Source: JBHIBD01 sp046758865 (lineage in GTDB: Bacteria; Planctomycetota; Brocadiia; Brocadiales; Bathyanammoxibiaceae). From it: 17,551 nucleotides of DNA. The notes under the pieces are model-generated. The model ran no database searches. It had not been told where the DNA came from and worked only from the letters and a program-made list of their open reading frames with translations. The position numbers were made by a program, and so were the translations under genes. The DNA is taken from contig JBHIBD010000042.1 in NCBI GenBank assembly GCA_046758865.1, positions 1-17,551 of the forward strand, written 5' to 3'. Positions 7,442 through 14,835 of the stretch are shown in pieces (the first letter of the stretch is position 1; the number at the start of each line of letters is the position of its first letter).

Positions 7442-8503
7442 TTGAAAGAACACTGGAAAATAGCAGTAGTTGCTAGGGACGACCTTAGAGAGGTGCTTAT
7501 GAAGGTTCTTCCCGAAGACTACGACGTAGAGACCCTGCCCGATGACAGCCGCCTGCTGGAAACCATATCAAGGACATCTCCAGACCTCATCTTCCTTTAC
7601 CTTAAACCCCCCAGCAGTTATACCTTTTCGCTTATACGGGAGATAAAGCTTATATCTCCCCAGACGATGGTTATTGTGGTAGGGGAGGTGAGTACACCAG
7701 ACGTCCCCATTTCAGCCTTTCGTTCCCAGGTTTATGATATGATTATTTGGCCCACCACGGAGCGGGAGCTTAAAGAGCGGACGCAGAGCGCCATTTCACG
7801 GAAGAGAATGGGGGCATCAAAAGGCTCCAAGGATAAACTGTCCATCTCGCTCGTGCACCAACTACGCAACCCATTAGGGGCAATATCGGGGCGTGTACAA
7901 CAGTTGCTGCGGACACTAAACAGGCTCTCGGAGGGGCAGGTGGAAGAGGGGTTACGTCAAATCCTTTCCTCGTGCGTTAGGATAGAGGAGAGCTTGAACG
8001 AATTCCTACGTGTCCAGAGAGGAGTAGCTCTGGCAAAGACTCCGCTGGACATTAACACCGTGGTAGAGAGTGCCCTGGCACTGCTTGTGTACAGAACGTC
8101 ACAGAAAAATATCCAGGTGGAGAAGTCTCTAGGTGTAGGTTTGCCCCTCGTAAAAGGTACCAGCCGGCACCTGCTGGAGGCCTTTATGAATGTCCTCACC
8201 AACAGTATAGAAGCCATGCAGGAAGGGGGCAAGCTTACAGTAGAGACCACGGCCCGGGAGGGCTATAAGGGCCTTCCTGGTAGATGGGTGTGCGTGGCAT
8301 TCAAGGACACAGGCTGCGGTATAAAAGAAGAAGACTTACCGAGGATATTTGCCCCATTTTTTACTACAAAGGAAGAAGGCAATATCGGTTTGGGCCTACC
8401 CATAGTGAAGGAGATAGTAGAATCACATCGCGGGCATATGGAGGTTAACGGTAAGTTGGGCAAAGGTACCAGGTTCTGTGTATACATTCCAGCAGGAGAG
8501 TGA
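7442..8503 (+). CDS. Histidine kinase with N-terminal pseudo-receiver (HK2)
   Basis: This is a soluble histidine kinase of 353 residues, the probable partner of the regulator encoded immediately after it. Residues 1-115 have the pattern of a receiver domain, but the phospho-acceptor position is Tyr53 (DLIFLYLKPP) and the conserved Lys region reads IIWPTTE. It is therefore probably a non-phosphorylatable pseudo-receiver used for signal input or dimerisation. The transmitter has H139 in the H-box (SLVHQLRNPLGAI), N254 in the N-box (TNSIEAM), DTGCGI at 289-294, FAPFFTTK at 303-310 and GLGLP at 316-320. No membrane segment is visible. The TTG start at 7442 is supported by GGAGG at 7427-7431, spaced 10 bases. 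The gene ends in contact with the next gene, which indicates translational coupling. The substrate is inferred from this adjacency. Confidence 0.93.
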   Translation: MKEHWKIAVVARDDLREVLMKVLPEDYDVETLPDDSRLLETISRTSPDLIFLYLKPPSSYTFSLIREIKLISPQTMVIVVGEVSTPDVPISAFRSQVYDMIIWPTTERELKERTQSAISRKRMGASKGSKDKLSISLVHQLRNPLGAISGRVQQLLRTLNRLSEGQVEEGLRQILSSCVRIEESLNEFLRVQRGVALAKTPLDINTVVESALALLVYRTSQKNIQVEKSLGVGLPLVKGTSRHLLEAFMNVLTNSIEAMQEGGKLTVETTAREGYKGLPGRWVCVAFKDTGCGIKEEDLPRIFAPFFTTKEEGNIGLGLPIVKEIVESHRGHMEVNGKLGKGTRFCVYIPAGE

Positions 8504-9882
8504 GCGAAAATAACATGGAGAATAATATGAATAATATAGAAGAAGGCAGCAAGATAATATTGGTAGAAGATGACCCAGGTATGGGCAGGTTCATGAGGGA
8601 CACCCTCATGGAGGAGGGCTATGACGTGGATTGGGTCAAGGACGGTGTCTATGCAAGGGATAGGGTTAAAAGGGAACGTTTCGACCTGTTGGTTACAGAC
8701 CTTTACTTGCCCAGACTTAAAGGTACAGATTTGTTGGATGAGCTACAATCTATGGGCGTTAGTATCCCTACGATTGTGGTCACCGGTAGGCCCGATTACA
8801 GGCAGATGGTGAAGTTCATCAAGGAAGGTATCCACGACTACTTTACCAAACCCTTGAGCCTTGAGGAGTTTCTGGCAAGTGTTAAGACCGGCGTGCTTAT
8901 GTCCCACAGTAGGGCCTTGGCCTCTCAGCTGGAAGGGAAAAAAACAGAAGCGCCAGCCATAATCGGCGAGAGTGAAGAAATAAAGAGGGTCAGGGAAACC
9001 ATCCACATGGTAGCTAATTTAAACTCAACAGTACTCATCCTTGGGGATAGTGGTACAGGGAAGGGGCTTGTTGCCAGAAGTATACACCTTTTAAGCCAGC
9101 GAAGGGACCATCTGTTTGTACCCATAAATTGTGGCGCTATTCCGGAGACACTGCTAGAAAGTGAACTCTTCGGCCATGAAAAGGGTGCATTTACTGGTGC
9201 GGTGTTCCGTAAGATGGGCCTATTTGAGGCGGCCCACAAGGGCACGATATTCCTAGACGAGATAGGGGAGATGTGCCCCATGCTCCAGGTGAAACTACTT
9301 AGGGTGCTGGAGGACGGGGTCATTAGGAGCGTGGGCTCAATAAGAGACATCCGTGTGGATGTAAGGATAATAGCAGCCACCAATAAGGACTTAAAGGCTG
9401 AGGTGGCGAGAGGGAAGTTTCGTGAAGACCTTTATTATCGCCTACATGTAGTACCCGTGAGCCTTCCTCTCCTAAGGGAGCGTGAGCAAGATATACCCCT
9501 TTTAATAGACTTTTTCAAAGAGAAACATAATCTCGATTTTAAGATAAAAGATGAGGCCATGGAGGTTTTACAAAAATATTCCTGGCCAGGAAATGTCAGG
9601 GAGCTTGAGAACGTCCTGGTGAGGGCTTCTATACTTTGCGGCAATGAACTGGGAGTTGATTCCCTGCCCCAAGAGGTTAAACATGCCGAGTTAACGACCC
9701 TCTACACCTCTAACGAGGGATTTCTTTACAAGAAGGCTAAAGTAGAATTTGAGAAGAAATTCTTCACCGTCCTGCTGGCTAGGGTAGATTGGGATGTGGC
9801 CAAGGCCGCAAGGCTTGCCAGTGTATCTAAGTCTTATATCTATGACATCATAAAGAAACATAATATCAGATTACCGACCTGA
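8500..9882 (+). CDS. NtrC-family sigma-54-dependent response regulator (RR2)
   Basis: This is a second sigma-54 activator, coupled to HK2. The receiver (about residues 16-135) has D24/D25, phospho-acceptor D67 (LLVTDLYLP), T95 and K118. The AAA+ domain (about 155-380) has Walker A GDSGTGKG at 182-189, GAFTGA at 229-234 and Walker B IFLDE at 250-254. A Fis-like helix-turn-helix lies near residues 434-453. The longest frame begins with GTG at 8500, overlapping the kinase stop, but its upstream AGGAG is only one base away. The ATG at 8527 (residue 10) has GGAG 6 bases upstream and a receiver-proximal start, so it may be the true start. Being followed at 280 bp by the exporter operon with its own -24/-12 promoter, this regulator is the best candidate to activate that operon. 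The family call is firm; the target is inferred. Confidence 0.95.
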   Translation: MSENNMENNMNNIEEGSKIILVEDDPGMGRFMRDTLMEEGYDVDWVKDGVYARDRVKRERFDLLVTDLYLPRLKGTDLLDELQSMGVSIPTIVVTGRPDYRQMVKFIKEGIHDYFTKPLSLEEFLASVKTGVLMSHSRALASQLEGKKTEAPAIIGESEEIKRVRETIHMVANLNSTVLILGDSGTGKGLVARSIHLLSQRRDHLFVPINCGAIPETLLESELFGHEKGAFTGAVFRKMGLFEAAHKGTIFLDEIGEMCPMLQVKLLRVLEDGVIRSVGSIRDIRVDVRIIAATNKDLKAEVARGKFREDLYYRLHVVPVSLPLLREREQDIPLLIDFFKEKHNLDFKIKDEAMEVLQKYSWPGNVRELENVLVRASILCGNELGVDSLPQEVKHAELTTLYTSNEGFLYKKAKVEFEKKFFTVLLARVDWDVAKAARLASVSKSYIYDIIKKHNIRLPT

Positions 9883-9991
9883 TAAGGCACCTTACACTAA
9901 TTCCATTTTATCCCACAGCTGTTGGTTTTTGTCTACACTTTTTCTAACGTTTTGTGATATTGCGCCTTAAATCCGCCCGAAAGTACTTCGA

Positions 9992-10028
9992 AGGGAATTT
10001 TGTCAACTTTTGTTGACAAAATCTCCCT
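9992..10028. promoter_or_regulatory. Long palindrome, candidate enhancer (UAS) for an NtrC-type regulator
   Basis: The left arm 9992-10007 (AGGGAATTTTGTCAAC) pairs with 10012-10028 (GTTGACAAAATCTCCCT) around a TTTT centre, with a single unpaired C. The core TTGTCAAC-N4-GTTGACAA is perfect. The centre lies about 120 bp upstream of the -24 element of the exporter promoter, the usual place for a sigma-54 enhancer. It could also be the terminator of RR2, since it forms a long RNA hairpin 110 bp after the stop codon. However, no T-run follows it and the distance is long. Confidence 0.6.
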
Positions 10029-10127
10029 TGCCTGGCCTTTTCCTCCAATAACCCGCTGTAACCACTATAGAAGTAAGTTACCAATTATAAAGCGTTAACG
10101 ACCGTTTACCACCTCCTACGGGAGTTA

Positions 10128-10143
10128 TGGTATGCAAAATGCT
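10128..10143 (+). promoter_or_regulatory. Sigma-54 (-24/-12) promoter of the exporter operon
   Basis: TGGTATG-CAAA-ATGCT matches the consensus TGGCACG-N4-TTGCW at 9 of 12 defined positions. The invariant GG (10129-10130) and GC (10141-10142) are exactly 10 bases apart. The predicted transcription start near 10154 gives a leader of only about 9 bases before the ATG at 10163, just enough to include the AGGA ribosome site at 10155-10158. It is the only GG-N10-GC match I found in the gap 9883-10162. Confidence 0.72.
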
Positions 10144-10162
10144 TGTTTCAAATTAGGATACA

Positions 10163-11050
10163 ATGGGCTTAGAGAGAAAGATCAATCTTACAAGAAGCAT
10201 CGTACTGGCGGTATTCATAGGCCTTTGTGGGTGTAGCTCCACTGAAAAGTTTACGCAGATACCCACGGCCGTACCAACCGGCGTCCAAAACAGGCTAGAA
10301 TTCCTGAACAGTACTTATAAGCTTGAGCCCCCTGACGCACTGGCGATAAGGGTGTTGGATAACCCTGACCTCGATAGCCAGATGATTATCAGGCCTGACG
10401 GCAACATTACCTACCCTCTTCTTGGAGATGTCTATGTGGCTGGCCATACACCGCTGGAGGTGAGGGAAAAACTCTGGAAGCTCCTGGGCACCTACATAAG
10501 GGAATTGCCCCTGGAGGCAATAGAGGTGCAGGTGGTGGGCTTTAATAGTAAGAAGATATTCGTCTTTAATGAGCGTATAGGTATGAGAGAGCTACCCTAC
10601 ACAGGCGGTACCACCGTCCTGAGCGCTATTGCACAGTCAGGGTTACTGAATTCTACGGCCGCCATGGGTGATATCAAAGTGGTAAGGACTACTAACCATG
10701 AGAGGCAGGAGCCCCAAAAGTTGGTGGTGGACCTAAACGATATTCTTAAAGAGGGTAAGGGGGAAAGAAACATAGTCCTTCAAGAAAACGATATAGTCTA
10801 CATCCCGAGCAAGCTCCTTGCCAAGATAGGTTCTGTATTCCAGGACATGCTAGTGCCCATGTATGGGATGCAACGTGTAGGCTACTTTGCTGAATCTGCA
10901 ATGTTTAACGCCCTTGGGTTTGCAGGGCCAACGCAGGGGTGGCAGGGGTGGATGGGACAGAAGGGTACAGGTACCACCGCAAACATCCGCACCAATACCC
11001 CCTTCTTTAATCTCGGCAATATTCCGAACATCTCTGGGGTTACACCATAA
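10163..11050 (+). CDS. Wza-type polysaccharide export lipoprotein
   Basis: This is the outer-membrane or periplasmic export component for an exopolysaccharide. The N-terminus is a lipoprotein signal peptide with a hydrophobic core at about residues 12-22 and a lipobox LCGC ending at C24. The Poly_export domain follows (about residues 50-130), with recognisable YKLEPPDALAIRVL and RPDGNITYPLLGDVYVAG. An SLBB-like segment (about 137-200) follows, with TTVLSAIAQSG and VVDLNDIL. The 60-residue C-terminal tail is rich in Gly, Trp, Asn and Pro and resembles nothing I recognise. At 295 residues it is shorter than E. coli Wza (379) and closer to the exporters of PEP-CTERM loci. The ATG at 10163 has AGGA 4 bases upstream. 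The stop is 5 bases before the Wzz-like gene, so the two are one operon behind a -24/-12 promoter. Confidence 0.92.
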   Translation: MGLERKINLTRSIVLAVFIGLCGCSSTEKFTQIPTAVPTGVQNRLEFLNSTYKLEPPDALAIRVLDNPDLDSQMIIRPDGNITYPLLGDVYVAGHTPLEVREKLWKLLGTYIRELPLEAIEVQVVGFNSKKIFVFNERIGMRELPYTGGTTVLSAIAQSGLLNSTAAMGDIKVVRTTNHERQEPQKLVVDLNDILKEGKGERNIVLQENDIVYIPSKLLAKIGSVFQDMLVPMYGMQRVGYFAESAMFNALGFAGPTQGWQGWMGQKGTGTTANIRTNTPFFNLGNIPNISGVTP

Positions 11051-11055
11051 GGCTT

Positions 11056-12633
11056 ATGGAAGAGAAAAATCTGGACATTCACAGGCTATCGCTCATTTTC
11101 CTCAGGAGAAAATGGTTCTTTATCATCCCTGTGGCCGTCTTCACAGTTCTTGGGGCCCTAATTGCCTTCGGGTTGCCAAAAGTGTATGAGTCAAGATGTG
11201 TATTGCTTGTAGAACAATCAAAGGTGATGGAGGGCGTCTTTGAAGAAGAGGACAGGTTAAGTGGGGCCCGAAGTCTGGTAAAGACCGTCCGGGAGATGAT
11301 GCTTGGATGGGTACCCGTAACCTCCATGCTGAAGGAGACAGGCTTTATAAGTGAGGAGGAGCGTGAGCAGAGTAGCTCAGAAGTAGAGGAACTTTACGAT
11401 GATGTAATTGACAGGGTGGAGTTTGACACCAAGAGCAATAACTTAATAGAGGTCTCTTTCCAGGATAAGCAGCCCCTTATGGCATACAGGGTTATGGATA
11501 GCCTGTTATCTAATTTTATGGAGCGTTTCCTCGGACGTGTCCGCTCTCAAGTGGATAGCACCCTTACCTTTATCCAAAGAGACCTCAAACGTCTGAAGGA
11601 GAAACTGGATGCATCAGAAGAAGAACTAAGGGAATTTGAAGAACAGCACTTCTCTGAGCTTCCAGGGGGGCTGAACAACCTGGAAAAGCTCCATAATTTA
11701 AAAGGCGCCCTGGAACAAGTAAACATGGAAATAACCATACAGAAGGATAAGCTGGCCCTTATAGATGAAAGCCTCGACAAAGAGGGTGTGACCGTCTTGG
11801 GAGAGGTGATAAAGATCCCCAATCCCAAAGTGGCAGAGATACATAGGCGTATCGATGAACTAGAAAGTTCCCTGGCCTCCATGCACGCCAGGTATTACGA
11901 TACCCACCCTGCCATAGTCTTAGCAAAAAAGGAGATTGCGAGCCTTAGTGAGAAGCTAGAAGAAGAAGAAGATAAAGTGGTCGGTGCAGAGAAGACCGTA
12001 AATAACCCCATCCGCCAACAGATGCTTGCCAATAAATATGAGGAGATGATGAAATTAAGGGCCTTGGAGCTCCGGAAGAGTGAGACTGAGACCTCCATTG
12101 CCGAGCTGGAAGAATCGGTAAAGGCCATACCTTCTGTAAAGAAGGAATTAACCAACCTCCGCAGGAACTACGACGTCCTGCAGGGCCTCTATAACAATAG
12201 ACTTGCCCAGCAGTCAAAAGAAGAACTCAGAAGGGAAATGGCCATGTATGTAACGGCAAGCCCTTTTACCATCATTGAACCCCCTAGAATCCCAAATGAG
12301 CCAGTAAAATCCACTCGCATTAAGGTTTTGCTCATTTCTATTTTTCTGGGCCTTGCAATAGGCACTGGACTCATTTTTGTTACCGAGCGATTAGACCAGA
12401 GGTTTAAGGGTGTGGACGACGCCAAGGAATTCTTGCAGGTACCCCTGATGGGAGTTGTCCCCACCATCCGCTCGGCTGAAGACCTATTTAAAGAAAGGCG
12501 CAAAAAGCGGATAACCATAATAGCGATAGGTGCAGCCACCGGAGCAGTGGCGGTACTAATAGTTGCTATGGTTCTCATTGCACCTGGGATAGTAGAAGAG
12601 AGCCTTGACACCATCCAGAGGATAGTTGGGTAG
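11056..12633 (+). CDS. Wzz-type chain-length determinant with three predicted membrane segments
   Basis: This is an inner-membrane polysaccharide co-polymerase that sets chain length and normally couples to a BY-kinase and to the Wza exporter. The first membrane segment is at about residues 20-40 (the FFIIPVAVFTVLGALIAF region). A Wzz domain and a long periplasmic coiled coil span about 170-395, including the family-typical DTHPAIVLAKKEI. The proline-rich stretch IIEPPRIPNEP (406-416) leads to the second membrane segment at about 423-443. Unusually, the cytoplasmic part (LMGVVPTIRSAEDLFKERRKKR) is followed by a third segment at about 486-508, and the protein ends at residue 525. No kinase domain is fused. 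Charged stretches such as EEEEDKVV fit the coiled coil. It sits between the exporter and the ExeA-like ATPase in a tight operon. Confidence 0.9.
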   Translation: MEEKNLDIHRLSLIFLRRKWFFIIPVAVFTVLGALIAFGLPKVYESRCVLLVEQSKVMEGVFEEEDRLSGARSLVKTVREMMLGWVPVTSMLKETGFISEEEREQSSSEVEELYDDVIDRVEFDTKSNNLIEVSFQDKQPLMAYRVMDSLLSNFMERFLGRVRSQVDSTLTFIQRDLKRLKEKLDASEEELREFEEQHFSELPGGLNNLEKLHNLKGALEQVNMEITIQKDKLALIDESLDKEGVTVLGEVIKIPNPKVAEIHRRIDELESSLASMHARYYDTHPAIVLAKKEIASLSEKLEEEEDKVVGAEKTVNNPIRQQMLANKYEEMMKLRALELRKSETETSIAELEESVKAIPSVKKELTNLRRNYDVLQGLYNNRLAQQSKEELRREMAMYVTASPFTIIEPPRIPNEPVKSTRIKVLLISIFLGLAIGTGLIFVTERLDQRFKGVDDAKEFLQVPLMGVVPTIRSAEDLFKERRKKRITIIAIGAATGAVAVLIVAMVLIAPGIVEESLDTIQRIVG

Positions 12634-12648
12634 AGAAAGATTGTCGCC

Positions 12649-13767
12649 ATGTATAAAAACTTTTACAAACTAGAAAAGAATCCCTTTGAACCTGCCCCAG
12701 ACCCGGAGTTCTTGTATCTGGGCCCTATACATAAAAAGGCTATTTCCTATCTTACATACAGTCTGGACAAGGGTGTTGACTTCATACAGCTTACCGGTGA
12801 GATAGGTTGCGGAAAGACCATCCTGATCTTGACCCTACTGAAGAGCTTCAGTAAGGATATAAGCTACGCCTACGTGGTAGACCCAAAGCTCTCCTTCATC
12901 GCCCTACTGAGAACCGTCCTCTGCCAGTTTGGCATTAAAACAGACGGTTGCCGGGAGCCCAAAGACGTGCTTCTTGCCCAGTTTCATGAATATCTTAAAG
13001 AGCAAGGGGCCTCTGACAGGCGGGTGCTGATAATACTGGATGAAGCCCAGAATGTAGAGCCTGCCGTACTGGAAGAACTCCGCATGCTTTCCAATCTCGA
13101 TACAGGAAAACAGAGGCCCTTGCTCACGATACTCGTAGGCCAGCCAGAATTCAGGTCTCTTCTAGCCCGCCCCACCCTGGCGGCCCTTAAACAGAGGATA
13201 ACCGTGGCAGCCCATCTTGCTCCTCTAACTAGACAGGAAACAGAAAGATACATAAGTTGCAGGCTGAGACAGGCGGGCGCAAACGGTCGGCTTATCTTCA
13301 CCTCAAAGGCCATTGGTAAAGTATTTGAGTTCTCAAGGGGTATTCCAAGGCTTATAAACCTGGCCTGTGAGTCAAGCCTCCTTGCAGGCTATGTTGAGGA
13401 GAAGGCCAGACTTGATGACAATCTGGTAGGGACTGTAATTAAAGAGCTGAGGGAAGACCTGCAATGCCCAACGCCCATGCCATCTCCAAAAGACCGTACT
13501 CCCAGAGAAACGTCCAGGGATAGGGCCTTAACCCCGTCCTCCGACCCCATAATACTTCTGGACGAGCCTTTAGACACGTCTAGACGCCTTGGGGACAAGA
13601 AAGTTAAGAAAACATCACGACGGAAGAAACCAGCCAGAAAGGGCCTTTCTAAATTTAGGAAGCTAAAGGACCTTTTCAAATTCAAGAAGCTAAAAACTGT
13701 CTTCTTCAGTACGATTGGCGTTCTGGGTGCTGTAGGAACGGGCTTATCAACGTATCTTCTAATTTAG
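12649..13767 (+). CDS. ExeA-like AAA ATPase of PEP-CTERM/EPS loci, C-terminal membrane anchor
   Basis: This is a cytoplasmic AAA ATPase of the ExeA/GspA group. The opening MYKNFYKLEKNPFEPAPDP with FLYLGPIHKKA is characteristic of the ATPases that accompany XrtA-type exopolysaccharide clusters. Walker A is GEIGCGKT (50-57), Walker B LIILDEAQ (127-134), sensor 1 is in LVGQPE (162-167) and a sensor-2-like SRGIPRLIN lies at 229-237. After about residue 270 comes a Pro/Ser/Thr-rich linker, then a strongly basic stretch (about 317-350). A single hydrophobic segment (about 351-372) forms the very C-terminus, suggesting tail-anchoring in the inner membrane. The ATG lies 15 bases after the Wzz-like gene. 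The precise role of this ATPase family in polysaccharide export is not established. Confidence 0.9.
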   Translation: MYKNFYKLEKNPFEPAPDPEFLYLGPIHKKAISYLTYSLDKGVDFIQLTGEIGCGKTILILTLLKSFSKDISYAYVVDPKLSFIALLRTVLCQFGIKTDGCREPKDVLLAQFHEYLKEQGASDRRVLIILDEAQNVEPAVLEELRMLSNLDTGKQRPLLTILVGQPEFRSLLARPTLAALKQRITVAAHLAPLTRQETERYISCRLRQAGANGRLIFTSKAIGKVFEFSRGIPRLINLACESSLLAGYVEEKARLDDNLVGTVIKELREDLQCPTPMPSPKDRTPRETSRDRALTPSSDPIILLDEPLDTSRRLGDKKVKKTSRRKKPARKGLSKFRKLKDLFKFKKLKTVFFSTIGVLGAVGTGLSTYLLI

Positions 13768-13915
13768 CACGTAGAGACGGGCCAGAGGCGTATGCGTAGG
13801 AACAGCCCCGCCCAACAAATGGCGGGTCTGCCTATGGCACGATCTTTAGAGCTGTTCTGGAGTTTTGTAGTAGTAGAGCTTGTTTCGCTTCATAACGTAA
13901 CCGCCGCATTTGTAG

Positions 13916-13929
13916 GGAGTAAAAGATTG
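13916..13929 (+). promoter_or_regulatory. Ribosome site that decides the BY-kinase-like start
   Basis: GGAG at 13916-13919 lies 7 bases before TTG 13927-13929. Together with the family-typical MSIIEKALEKQ it outweighs the upstream ATG at 13792. The 159 bases between the ATPase stop and this TTG then become intergenic. I see no other feature in them. Confidence 0.7.
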
Positions 13930-14736
13930 TCCATTATTGAAAAGGCCTTAGAGAAACAAAATGTAGGGTTGATGCCTCCTGAGGAGGCTACCCGGCCCGT
14001 GGAGACTTCTTACAAAAAGAAAGAATACATAGACGAAAGGATAGTTACCTATCACAAGTCAAATGTCCTGATAGCGGAGCACTTTCGCCAGATTAAGAGG
14101 CTGTTGCAATCCTATCGGGCGACCAGCCAGTCAGGCCTTTTTGCCTTTACAAGCGCTCTAAGGGACGAGGGCACAAGCACAGTAACAGTAAATCTGGCCG
14201 CCGCATTTCTCAACGGCTCTGCCTGCCTTGTAGATGCAAACCTGATACAGCCCTCCATACACAGACTCCTTGGGATAAGACCGGGGACAGGACTGACCGA
14301 CGTCCTGGCAGGTAAGAGCGACCTCCGGGGTGCCCTATCCAAGTGCCCTGGTACGGGCCTTTGCGTCCTCACCGCAGGCAGAGACACACTCATCCACCCA
14401 GAAGCTATCGCCTCCCAGGCCATGTACAGTATTCTCATGGAGCTCAAGAAGGACTTTGAATACGTGCTAATAGATGTGCCCCCGGTACTCGTCAATGCAG
14501 ACTCTACCTCCCTCTGCTCTATGGTGGATGGGGTGGCGGTGGTGATAAATATGCAGAGGAGCAAGAAGAAACCCGTCGGAAGGGCCCTTGAGATGCTCCA
14601 GGACGCCAACATCCTGGGCTTCATCCTCTGCAAGGGCAAAAACATCACCTACGACTACCTTGGCCTCACGTTAAGGGAGGAGAAGAAGTTGATGCTAAAC
14701 GGTGACGAAAATGAGGTCTTACCGAGGGGGGGGTAG
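13927..14736 (+). CDS. BY-kinase-like ATPase with degenerate Walker A (probable pseudokinase)
   Basis: This is a homologue of the CpsD/CapB tyrosine autokinases that pair with Wzz proteins. I place the start at TTG 13927. It has GGAG 7 bases upstream (13916-13919) and gives MSIIEKALEKQ, the usual N-terminus of PEP-CTERM-locus tyrosine autokinases. The frame stays open upstream to an ATG at 13792, but that adds 45 residues foreign to the family. Of 269 residues, Walker A should read like PGEGKST but is RDEGTST (79-85), so the catalytic Lys is Thr83 (codon 14173-14175). Walker A' CLVDAN (with D103) and Walker B IDVPP (D183) remain. The C-terminal Tyr cluster is reduced to YDY (242-244). It is the last gene of the exporter operon. 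It probably cannot hydrolyse ATP normally and may be a structural or regulatory partner of the Wzz-like protein. The start choice and loss of activity are inferences. Confidence 0.88.
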   Translation: MSIIEKALEKQNVGLMPPEEATRPVETSYKKKEYIDERIVTYHKSNVLIAEHFRQIKRLLQSYRATSQSGLFAFTSALRDEGTSTVTVNLAAAFLNGSACLVDANLIQPSIHRLLGIRPGTGLTDVLAGKSDLRGALSKCPGTGLCVLTAGRDTLIHPEAIASQAMYSILMELKKDFEYVLIDVPPVLVNADSTSLCSMVDGVAVVINMQRSKKKPVGRALEMLQDANILGFILCKGKNITYDYLGLTLREEKKLMLNGDENEVLPRGG

Positions 14737-14798
14737 TATTGTGGCCCTGTTGGTCTTACGCCTAACCCGTGTGCGTGATGTTTACAACCACATAAGAT

Positions 14799-14828
14799 GC
14801 AGGGTGTGTCTTGACGCACCATACCTGC
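14799..14828. terminator. Possible bidirectional terminator hairpin between convergent genes
   Basis: GGTGTG-TCTTGA-CGCACC (14803-14820) forms a 6-bp stem with one G-T pair. It is flanked by GCAGG (14799-14803) and CCTGC (14824-14828), which could extend it after an internal bulge. It lies in the short gap between the convergent BY-kinase-like and coiled-coil genes, where a terminator is expected. There is no T-run on either strand, which keeps confidence low. Confidence 0.3.
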
Positions 14829-14835
14829 TACTTTG

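Noticed and set aside
13792..13926. A 45-residue N-terminal extension of the BY-kinase-like protein from an ATG at 13792.
   Set aside because: TTG 13927 has GGAG at 7-base spacing and gives the family-typical MSIIEKALEKQ, whereas the extension resembles nothing in the family.
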